In this document: positions 24,885 through 30,742 of the stretch, one piece after another
How the letters are laid out: each line of letters starts with the position of its first letter
How positions within the stretch are numbered: the first letter of the stretch is position 1
Assembly (NCBI GenBank): GCA_002482965.1
Contig: DLGZ01000069.1
Coordinates: 12,207 to 51,864, forward strand
Direction: 5' to 3'
Length of the DNA stretch: 39,658 bases
Source: Verrucomicrobiaceae bacterium UBA7681
GTDB lineage: Bacteria; Verrucomicrobiota; Verrucomicrobiia; Verrucomicrobiales; Verrucomicrobiaceae
Translations under genes and position numbers: made by a program
Notes under the pieces: model-generated
The model's database searches: none
What the model saw: the letters and a program-made list of their open reading frames with translations, nothing else
What the model was told of the DNA's origin: nothing

Positions 24885-25876
24885 GGGACGGTAAGCACGA
24901 TTAGCCGGGCGTTGACATCCGCGCGGAGATTGGCATGAACGATGGCGGATTTGCTCTCGACACTGCTATCTTTGCCTGTGTCATAATAGGCTCGCATCAC
25001 CCGCTCACCGGGCGTTGTGGAAAAGTTGATGAAGAACGTGCCCGCAGTGAAGACTTCTTCGTGATGCAGTACTTTGATCCTCCCGGTTTCCGGATCTGGC
25101 CCAAACAAGCGCACCACAATTTGGTCAGTGTCCACTGGGGTGGCCAGCGTGCCATCCGCATTTCTGACCTCAACGATTATATGCATTGTGGCTACTGTTT
25201 CTGGCGGTGTATAGGCGTTCAGGTCTATGTCATAACCAGTTTCAGACGGTCGCCCCGAAGGGTTGGCTCCGGGGGAATAGACTTGTCCAATTTCCTGCCC
25301 AGCAGCGGAAATGGGAGTGTTGGTGACTGTGCGCAGCAGCGCGCTGGGATAATCCTCCAGCGCGCCATTAGGCGAGACCAGCGCAGAACCCCATCCGTCC
25401 TTCAACTCTCCATCTGGAAAAGAGGATCGTAAATAGGGGCCTCGCCATCCGGTAGCCAGAATCACATCCGGATCTTCCTGCGCCGAATCATCCACATTAG
25501 CTGCGGTGGCGCGGCGGGCTTCGTAAATGGCCATGGTGTTCACATTCTGCCATAGTTCACGCAGAGTAAAAATTTGCCCGTCGTCGGCGGCCCTTGGCGG
25601 ACGCCCCAGATCATTCAGAAACCCGAAAGCTATCGGGACGCTATCAGTATCGCGATAGTCAGATGGGCCTATTACCGATTCACGAATGTCGCTCATGACC
25701 CGTATGGTCATCTCATCGCGGGTCTTGTTGACCATGCCTGAAGAAGTCGTCAAAACCACAGAGGAGAGAACGATGAGGATGGTCAGCACGACGAGCAGTT
25801 CAAGCAACGTCAAGCCAGCCATGCGGTGACGGCGTGCTGCGGCTCCGGCATTGTTGTGATCGCTGTGCATGTGCAT
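24881..25876 (-). CDS. Minor pseudopilin, large C-terminal domain
   Basis: 331 residues. The start at 25876 (MHMHSDHNN) is preferred because any earlier start would place coding sequence across the terminator hairpin at 25911-25935. The prepilin signature is G-LTLLELLVVLTILIVLSS, with Glu at +5 and a long hydrophobic helix. The C-terminal region is large for a pseudopilin: a RAADDGQIFTLRELW helix, GWRGPYLRSSFPDG and DGWGSALVSPNG segments like those of GspG-type pilins, and a strand-rich end (MHIIVEVRNADGTL, DQIVVRLFGPDPETGRI). It is probably a minor pseudopilin capping or initiating the fibre. It overlaps the GspL-like gene by 4 bp. Confidence 0.85.
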   Translation of the reverse strand: MHMHSDHNNAGAAARRHRMAGLTLLELLVVLTILIVLSSVVLTTSSGMVNKTRDEMTIRVMSDIRESVIGPSDYRDTDSVPIAFGFLNDLGRPPRAADDGQIFTLRELWQNVNTMAIYEARRATAANVDDSAQEDPDVILATGWRGPYLRSSFPDGELKDGWGSALVSPNGALEDYPSALLRTVTNTPISAAGQEIGQVYSPGANPSGRPSETGYDIDLNAYTPPETVATMHIIVEVRNADGTLATPVDTDQIVVRLFGPDPETGRIKVLHHEEVFTAGTFFINFSTTPGERVMRAYYDTGKDSSVESKSAIVHANLRADVNARLIVLTVP

Positions 25877-25905
25877 GGACTGGCAGAGAGGGCGTACGAT
25901 GTTTA

Positions 25906-25935
25906 AAGAACCCCGCCCGGCTTGACCGGGCGGGG
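25906..25935 (-). terminator. Rho-independent terminator behind the first pseudopilin
   Basis: On the minus strand, a perfect 10-bp stem CCCCGCCCGG / CCGGGCGGGG (25926-25935 and 25911-25920) with a 5-nt loop is followed by TTCTTT. It lies 64 bp after the major pseudopilin stop, inside the operon. Partial read-through would give high pilin and low machine expression, a layout known from pilin operons. A weaker hairpin GCACC...GGTGC (25943-25965) precedes it. Confidence 0.8.
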
Positions 25936-25998
25936 CCATGAGGCACCCCGCAGGATGCGAGGTGCGGAAGACTTTGGCATCAGACGATGCCTGTCAGA

Positions 25999-26787
25999 TT
26001 ACAGCTGGTTTGCGTTGAAGAACTCAGAGACGTGATCGCCACCATTGGCGAGGCCGTCGTCGTGCATGGCGAGCACGCCGACGAAAATAGCTTTGTCCAA
26101 GGCTGTGCCGTCATTCGCCACTTTGTAGATGGCAAGATAGCGGGCATAGACGACGTCAGGACCCGAGCCTGCCACATCACCAAAGTGATACGGTGCCTCA
26201 TTGGTCGTGCGGCCAATCAGTTCGCTCTTCTGACCGATGCCGAGGGCAACGTAGGTATCACCTGCACCACCATCAGGACGCAGAAGCGCTTCGACGGTAG
26301 TTTCCGTAGCGACAGCGACGGAAGGCGTGCCTGCCGTGAGGTCGAGGTCAGCGGCGGCGTCATACGGGTTGAAGGTGGTATTGCCACCAGCCGTATCAAG
26401 GGTCGCCTTCGTGTCATAGAGCCCCGCAAGCGATGTGATGCCCGCATTGAACAGAGCATCACGAGTGTCTGCCGTCAGCGCTGTGGCGGTGAGGCCAGTC
26501 GTGCCCGGCAGATAGTCAACCAGTGCCACGCCGTTGACGAGATTGTCAAGGTTCGCGGGCTGCTTGAAGTAGATCTGCTCAAACTCCTGGATGCGCTTGT
26601 TCGCTTCCGGGATGTTGGTGGACGCCGCCGCCGTGTGAGCACGCGTGAGCATGTTCGGCAACTGCGGGATGAGAATACCGGCGAGGGCAATCAGGATGAC
26701 CAGGACGACCAAGAGTTCGATGAGCGTCAGGCCTTTCTGGTTGTAACGACGCGCCAGGCGTGTCGCGAGAATATGGGATACCTTCAT
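25999..26787 (-). CDS. Major pseudopilin/type IV pilin-like protein
   Basis: 262 residues from the ATG at 26787; the upstream frame is Thr/Gln-rich and not leader-like. A basic leader (MKVSHILATRLARRYNQKG) precedes the prepilin peptidase site G-LTLIELLVVLVILIALAGILIPQL with Glu at +5. The remainder carries a helix continuing the stalk (AAASTNIPEANKRIQEFEQIYF) and a globular domain rich in Ala, Thr and Asp, ending GDHVSEFFNANQL. Length exceeds GspG (~140), so the globular head is enlarged. Being first, and followed by a terminator, it is probably the most highly expressed subunit. No prepilin peptidase is in the window. Confidence 0.87.
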   Translation of the reverse strand: MKVSHILATRLARRYNQKGLTLIELLVVLVILIALAGILIPQLPNMLTRAHTAAASTNIPEANKRIQEFEQIYFKQPANLDNLVNGVALVDYLPGTTGLTATALTADTRDALFNAGITSLAGLYDTKATLDTAGGNTTFNPYDAAADLDLTAGTPSVAVATETTVEALLRPDGGAGDTYVALGIGQKSELIGRTTNEAPYHFGDVAGSGPDVVYARYLAIYKVANDGTALDKAIFVGVLAMHDDGLANGGDHVSEFFNANQL

Positions 26788-26859
26788 TTTGTTTGTCTGT
26801 GTGTTGGTTTGTGTGTGAAGGGCTCCGGGTTCTGCGACCTCCGGCCTCGATTGTTTTCC

Positions 26860-26878
26860 GGCGGTGTTTGTCACCGCC
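26860..26878. other. 7-bp hairpin upstream of the major pseudopilin
   Basis: GGCGGTG-TTTGT-CACCGCC, a perfect stem with a 5-nt loop in the gap between the 75-residue gene and the pilin gene. No T-run follows on either strand, so it is not a standard terminator; it may be an mRNA stabiliser or attenuator. Confidence 0.4.
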
Positions 26879-26892
26879 CGAAAGGCTGTGCC

Positions 26893-27120
26893 TCAGTGCG
26901 CGCCGGTGGGCGGCATGGGGCCGAAATGGATGGAAAAAAGCTCCTTGCTGCGCGGGCAGCGAATCTCAATGCGGCTCCCCCGACGGACGAAAAGCAGCCG
27001 GCCTGCGCCAGAGCGGAACTCACCTTCGGGGAGCTCACAGACAGTCCCGTCCGCGCGCTCCACCGACAGGATGAGGGGTGCAGGTTTGCGAGATGTGTTG
27101 GGAGAACCAGCATGGGACAT
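26893..27120 (-). CDS. Small hypothetical protein, 75 aa
   Basis: No family recognised. The protein is soluble and strand-rich (LILSVERADGTVCELPEG, GRLLFVRRGSRIEIRCP, LFSIHFGPMPP) with no signal peptide. It is credited as real because third codon positions are strongly GC-biased like its neighbours, and because it begins just downstream of the shared divergent regulatory region. It would be the first gene of the pseudopilin operon, ending 105 bp before the pilin ATG. Two other frames stay open across the same bases, so misassignment is possible. Confidence 0.45.
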   Translation of the reverse strand: MSHAGSPNTSRKPAPLILSVERADGTVCELPEGEFRSGAGRLLFVRRGSRIEIRCPRSKELFSIHFGPMPPTGAH

Positions 27121-27201
27121 GTGCAGAGCAGGGATTTCAAAAATGAACTGAAAAGAGGACGGAAGAAGGGGCCGATGCGTCCATTCGATAATGCATTTAA
27201 G

Positions 27202-27240
27202 TTGCGTTAGGTCAATATCTATTGCAACATATTTGCGTTA
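27202..27240. promoter_or_regulatory. Repeated TTGC motifs in the divergent CobW/pilin region
   Basis: TTGCGTTA (27202-27209), TTGCAACA (27222-27229) and TTGCGTTA (27233-27240) are spaced 20 and 11 bp apart, close to helical phasing, in an AT-rich gap between the canonical CobW gene and the divergent operon that encodes a Fur-family protein. GTTGC...GCAAC also forms an inverted repeat. This is a good candidate operator for that regulator, although it does not match a Zur box known to me. Confidence 0.4.
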
Positions 27241-27258
27241 CAAAAACTCCACTCACTC

Positions 27259-28476
27259 ATGCACCTAATGACATCGAAGCTCCCAGTCACCGTCCTCTCC
27301 GGCTTCCTCGGAGCTGGAAAAACCACCTTGCTCAATCACATCCTGCGAAATCGCGAGGGGCGCAGAGTTGCCCTTATCGTGAATGACATGAGCGAGGTCA
27401 ATGTGGATGCCCAGCTGGTGAAGGCAGGCGATGCCCAGCTCTCCCGCACCGAGGAGAAAATGGTGGAGATGAGCAATGGCTGCATCTGCTGCACGCTGCG
27501 TGAAGATCTGCTCAAGGAAGTCTCAAAACTGGCCGGCGAAGGGCGTTTCGACGCTCTGCTCATTGAGTCCACCGGGGTCTCTGAACCGATGCCCGTGGCC
27601 GAAACGTTCACCTTTCAGGATGAGGAGGGCCGGTCGCTGTCTGATCTCGCGCAACTCGACACCATGGTCACCGTGGTCGATGCACGCAACTTCCTGAATG
27701 ACTACTACAGCACCGAAGATCTTCAGCAGCGCGGGCAGGCGGTGTCCAAGGAGGACGGTCGCACGATTGTCCATCTGCTGACGGATCAGATTGAATTCGC
27801 CAACGTCATCCTCATCAATAAAACGGATGTCGTAAGCGCCGAGGAACTCGGCGACATTCGTGGTGTCATCCAGGTTTTGAATCCGAAGGCAAAGGTCTAT
27901 GAAACGCGTCAATCCGAAGTGCCGCTGAATGCCGTGCTGAGCACCGGACTCTACGCAGAGGAGGAGTCGGAGCAGGCTGAAGGCTGGCTGGATTCCTTGA
28001 ACGGTCACACGCCGGAGACGGAGGAGTATGGCATCAGCAGCTTCATCTACCGTGCCCGGCGGCCCTTTCATCCGCAGCGTTTTGACGCCTTCATGCGTGC
28101 AGCATGGGAGGGCGTCATCCGGGCCAAAGGCATGTTCTGGCTGGCCACGCGCATGGAGCTCGCAGGCTACATCTCCCAGGCCGGCGTGCTGCGAGATACC
28201 CGCGCCATGGGCATGTTCTGGTCAGCCGTGGGTCGTGATGAATGGCCCACGGATCCCGCAGCACGCGCAGAGATTGAAGCCAATCTGCAAGAGCCACATG
28301 GAGACAGACGCACCGAAATCGTACTGATCGGGCGTGAAATGGATCAAGCCGCCCTGAAAGCCCAGCTCGATGCCTGCCAGCTCAATGACGCGGAAATGAT
28401 GGAGGGACCGGAAGCATGGCAACAGCTGCCTGATCCATTCCCATCCTGGATTGCAGTGAATGAGTCGGAGGAATGA
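27259..28476 (+). CDS. CobW/COG0523 GTP-dependent metal chaperone (ZigA-like)
   Basis: 405 residues (or 402 from the ATG at 27268). All hallmarks are intact: Walker A GFLGAGKTT (15-23), VIVNDMSEVNVD-like switch, metal-binding CICC at 75-78, ESTGVSEP, guanine motif NKTD, and a CobW_C domain (~255-390) with RAKGMFWLATR. The acidic C-terminus is typical. COG0523 proteins use GTP to deliver zinc or a related metal to client enzymes during limitation. It shares the opening MHLM and PVTVxSGFLGxGKTTLL with the divergent paralogue at 21782, suggesting duplication. It is transcribed away from the operon holding the Fur-family gene, so co-regulation is likely. Confidence 0.93.
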   Translation: MHLMTSKLPVTVLSGFLGAGKTTLLNHILRNREGRRVALIVNDMSEVNVDAQLVKAGDAQLSRTEEKMVEMSNGCICCTLREDLLKEVSKLAGEGRFDALLIESTGVSEPMPVAETFTFQDEEGRSLSDLAQLDTMVTVVDARNFLNDYYSTEDLQQRGQAVSKEDGRTIVHLLTDQIEFANVILINKTDVVSAEELGDIRGVIQVLNPKAKVYETRQSEVPLNAVLSTGLYAEEESEQAEGWLDSLNGHTPETEEYGISSFIYRARRPFHPQRFDAFMRAAWEGVIRAKGMFWLATRMELAGYISQAGVLRDTRAMGMFWSAVGRDEWPTDPAARAEIEANLQEPHGDRRTEIVLIGREMDQAALKAQLDACQLNDAEMMEGPEAWQQLPDPFPSWIAVNESEE

Positions 28477-28506
28477 TCTCAGGCTGCATATGCACGGCCT
28501 GAGATC
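28475..28506 (+). terminator. Hairpin overlapping the CobW stop codon
   Basis: Perfect 10-bp stem GATCTCAGGC / GCCTGAGATC (28475-28484 and 28497-28506) with a 12-nt loop; the left arm begins within the TGA stop. The following bases (GCTTGCGCC) are not a T-tract, so it may act as a weak or bidirectional terminator between this gene and the convergent XRE copy 2. Confidence 0.55.
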
Positions 28507-28557
28507 GCTTGCGCCGAGCTGCGACAAGGACGTGGTGGCGGACGCCTCTGGAGCCAC

Positions 28558-29016
28558 CTACTGGAGGCTTGCCTGAGGAATTGCAGCAAGCGTCATCAGG
28601 TGAGCCATGGCATCAGGCGGTGGAAATTCCTGCCCATGTTCCCACCGGCGAAGGCGCTGATGAATGACTCCCATGATAGCCGCCAAGCCCTTCTGATCCA
28701 TGCCCTGACAACGCCGCGCCTTGAGCACGACATCGGCAGCACATTCATCAGGAGCAGGGTAGTAGCCAAGGAAGGAGACGATGGAAGGCCAGTCAGAGAC
28801 GACAGGCTGTCGTTCGTCACGTTCCCAGCGCTCGTAAACCTCACGAAGGGTGCCGAGCTGGCGCGCCACATTTTCCTGACGCAAATCCAGGGCAAGCCTT
28901 CGATTGAGAAGATGCTCACCAAGCGTTACAGGGTGGGGGATCACTCCTTTCTTCTTGAGAATGAACGTCCTAAAAGCCTCCTGCTCAATCTTGATCGTAA
29001 AAAAGCAAAATGGCAA
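28558..29016 (-). CDS. Tandem-HTH XRE-like protein, copy 2
   Basis: 152 residues, a close paralogue of the protein at 13865. The first HTH includes GEHLLNRRLALDLRQENVA, LREVYERWERDERQP and FLGYYP; the second half has CQGMDQKGLAAIMGV and RRWEHGQE. The best start is TTG at 29016, because MPFCFFTI and the surrounding nucleotides are conserved in copies 1 and 3; there is no in-frame ATG near the N-terminus, only a GTG about 24 codons in. It stands alone between a convergent CobW gene and a broken secreted-protein gene, with no obvious target. Likely a sequence-specific DNA-binding protein. Confidence 0.78.
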   Translation of the reverse strand: MPFCFFTIKIEQEAFRTFILKKKGVIPHPVTLGEHLLNRRLALDLRQENVARQLGTLREVYERWERDERQPVVSDWPSIVSFLGYYPAPDECAADVVLKARRCQGMDQKGLAAIMGVIHQRLRRWEHGQEFPPPDAMAHLMTLAAIPQASLQ

Positions 29017-29025
29017 AATAGGGTG
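29012..29025 (-). repeat. Conserved 5' block of XRE family, copy 2
   Basis: Same CACCCTATTTTGCC 14-mer as at 14322 and 35646, overlapping the putative TTG start and lacking a Shine-Dalgarno sequence. Confidence 0.7.
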
Positions 29026-29101
29026 ACACGTATTTCAGATAGTAGGTATCACGTTCACTTTCACTTTCAGTGATTTGGAAAGTGGTGGTTCAGCCCGTCC
29101 T

Positions 29102-29116
29102 TTGCCAATTTGGCAA
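29102..29116. promoter_or_regulatory. 7-1-7 inverted repeat TTGCCAA-T-TTGGCAA
   Basis: Perfect 15-bp dyad in the 206-bp gap between divergent XRE copy 2 and the truncated secreted gene. The 7-1-7 layout is that of many dimeric-repressor operators, including Fur-family ones. No T-run follows, so a terminator is unlikely. Confidence 0.45.
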
Positions 29117-29222
29117 GCTGATTAGCGGTGCTGCTCCATCATGGAGAACCACATCAAATTTTGCCAGACAATGTGACGCATGAGGACTGGCGCTAGGTTT
29201 TTCTCAGGCTACCTCTTCGCAC

Positions 29223-29693
29223 ATGAGAGCGTGCCTGCTGCTAGTTGCTTGGGTGTTTGTCCCGTTGCTTTCCCTGGCCGCCACAGATGTCTATGTGCAA
29301 TGGGCCACGAGCAAATGGGGAGTGTCCGTTGTGGGCAGCAGATATGCCAAGAGCACCACGTGGGGAGAGACCGCCGATCCGGATCATGACGGCCTGCCCA
29401 ACCTGTTGGGATACGCCTGCGACATCGACCCGACGAGGCCCAATCTAGCCAGCGACTGCTACCAGTTCATCGTCCCCGCAGAAGGTGTGCTCAGTTCCCG
29501 TTTCCCCCAGATCTACACTTTGCTGCGCACCGATGACCCGGATATGCGCATCACCTGCAAGCCTCGATCGATCAGCCGCCCCCAGTCAACACCATGCGCT
29601 GAGTCTGCGAGCCAGGGTAATAGCCGAGGAATGCTAAAACCAAAGGCCAAACCGACACGACGGGCTGGCTCTCATCCCTCCCAACGTTCATAA
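29223..29693 (+). CDS. Truncated secreted protein with an Asp-rich Ca-binding-like motif
   Basis: The open frame is 156 codons, but only about the first 113 look native. They comprise a Sec signal peptide (MRACLLLVAWVFVPLLSLAA), a short domain, and the motif DPDHDGLPNLLGYACDIDPTRPN, recalling the DxDxDG loops of thrombospondin-3/dockerin-like repeats common near the C-termini of Verrucomicrobial surface proteins. After about 29562 the frame runs antisense through an XRE remnant and turns into Ser/Pro/Arg-rich nonsense. This is probably a gene fragment left after recombination, and possibly not expressed. Confidence 0.5.
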   Translation: MRACLLLVAWVFVPLLSLAATDVYVQWATSKWGVSVVGSRYAKSTTWGETADPDHDGLPNLLGYACDIDPTRPNLASDCYQFIVPAEGVLSSRFPQIYTLLRTDDPDMRITCKPRSISRPQSTPCAESASQGNSRGMLKPKAKPTRRAGSHPSQRS

Positions 29694-29800
29694 ACTTCTC
29701 GAACGGTTCCTAGCCGCCCCGCTACATCTTCTTTACGCAACCCAAGAACCAGCCTCCGATTGCGAAGATGCTCGCTAAGCGTCACCTCTCCGATGGAGTA
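29590..29800 (-). pseudogene. Frameshifted XRE-family remnant
   Basis: Translating the minus strand gives VTLSEHLRNRRLVLGL, EDVAGRLGTVREVYERWE, then after a net 2-bp loss near 29676-29680 the next frame continues DESQPVVSVWPLVLAFLGYYP. This matches the first HTH of copies 1 and 2 almost residue for residue (RWERDERQPVVS...FLGYYP). The second HTH half and the conserved 5' block are absent. It overlaps the degenerate end of the truncated secreted gene. Confidence 0.85.
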
Positions 29801-29864
29801 AAAAAAAGACTTGACCAAACTTGCTTATTTATGCAGAAAGACTCAACTTCAAGCCTAATTACTT

Positions 29865-30293
29865 ATGCAAGCCATCACTCATCGTATTTTTGTCTTGTTT
29901 CTCCTTCTTTCCCTCAGCGGATGCCAAGCCCCGACGAAGAAAGAGGTTCTCTACATCCAGAAATTGGAAGCCATCAAAGGGCGGCACAGCAAAAACATCG
30001 ATGAACAAACGACCGTTCACGTGGCAGCGTTTGACCGAGCCCGGCTGGACGCGGGACGCAACGAGGTGAATGCAGAATTTTACCAGGCATCTCAAATAGC
30101 TCAGCAAACAGGGCAGCCCCAACGCATCCGAAATACGGAACTGCTGCAGCAACTGTGCAACGGGGACTACGAATGGATGATCCGTAAGGGCCAGCTTCTC
30201 CTCCCCGAGCAAGCGTCGGTGCGTAAGAATCAAACACTGAGCACTTTTGACCGTGTGATCGGCACGGAGACAACGTTGCCTGGCGGCCAATAA
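29865..30293 (+). CDS. Small lipoprotein, first gene of the lysozyme cassette
   Basis: 142 residues. A lipoprotein signal peptide (MQAITHRIFVLFLLLSLSGC) has a good lipobox LSGC with the acceptor Cys20. The mature part is charged and helical (KEVLYIQKLEAIKGRHSKNI, QQLCNGDYEWMIRKGQLL) with no recognised domain. It heads a plus-strand set of four closely spaced genes ending in a peptidoglycan-active enzyme. Because immunity proteins to cell-wall toxins are often periplasmic or lipoproteins, it could protect the producer; an envelope-complex subunit is equally possible. Confidence 0.7.
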   Translation: MQAITHRIFVLFLLLSLSGCQAPTKKEVLYIQKLEAIKGRHSKNIDEQTTVHVAAFDRARLDAGRNEVNAEFYQASQIAQQTGQPQRIRNTELLQQLCNGDYEWMIRKGQLLLPEQASVRKNQTLSTFDRVIGTETTLPGGQ

Positions 30294-30326
30294 CCCGGCG
30301 CTTTGCCCCTCTAGAAAACGACGCTT

Positions 30327-30656
30327 ATGGACTTTGACGAAATTCTCGACGGCATTCAGGACGAAGGGGCCGCTGTGCTCAAAGAGGAGGCCAAGAGCTT
30401 GTTTTTGCAGGCCAAGACGGACGGCTCTGCTTTCATCCGTGAGACGGCGCTGCAATTGGAGACCTTGCTGCGTTACCGCGCGCAGGGATTGCTGGACGAG
30501 GACGATGTACGGACGTTTTTCGAGCAGCAGAAGATCATCGTCGAAGTCGAAAAGAATTTGGTGGACATGGTGGCTCGAGCCCGGCTGGAGAAAGTGACGA
30601 GCCGCCTTTTGGACATCACGCTCACCGTGCTCTTAAAGGCCATTATTCCTTTGTAA
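30327..30656 (+). CDS. Small helical protein with a hydrophobic C-terminus
   Basis: 109 residues, unrecognised. It is almost entirely amphipathic helix (FDEILDGIQDEGAAVLKEEAK, EQQKIIVEVEKNLVDMVARA) ending in a short hydrophobic segment (LLDITLTVLLKAIIPL) that could insert in or lie on a membrane. Size and shape recall small phage-type membrane proteins, but no holin family was recognised. It begins 33 bp after the lipoprotein gene. Confidence 0.65.
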   Translation: MDFDEILDGIQDEGAAVLKEEAKSLFLQAKTDGSAFIRETALQLETLLRYRAQGLLDEDDVRTFFEQQKIIVEVEKNLVDMVARARLEKVTSRLLDITLTVLLKAIIPL

Positions 30657-30742
30657 CTTTTGGGGCAAGACGGGACACGGTGCAGTGCCCAGGTTGCCCG
30701 TGTGCCGCGCTCCCTCATCCTTTTCATTACCATTCCTTTTTT

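Noticed and set aside
25987..27210. 407-residue plus-strand open frame over the pseudopilin
   Set aside because: Antisense shadow: the opposite strand has a textbook prepilin leader and hydrophobic helix.
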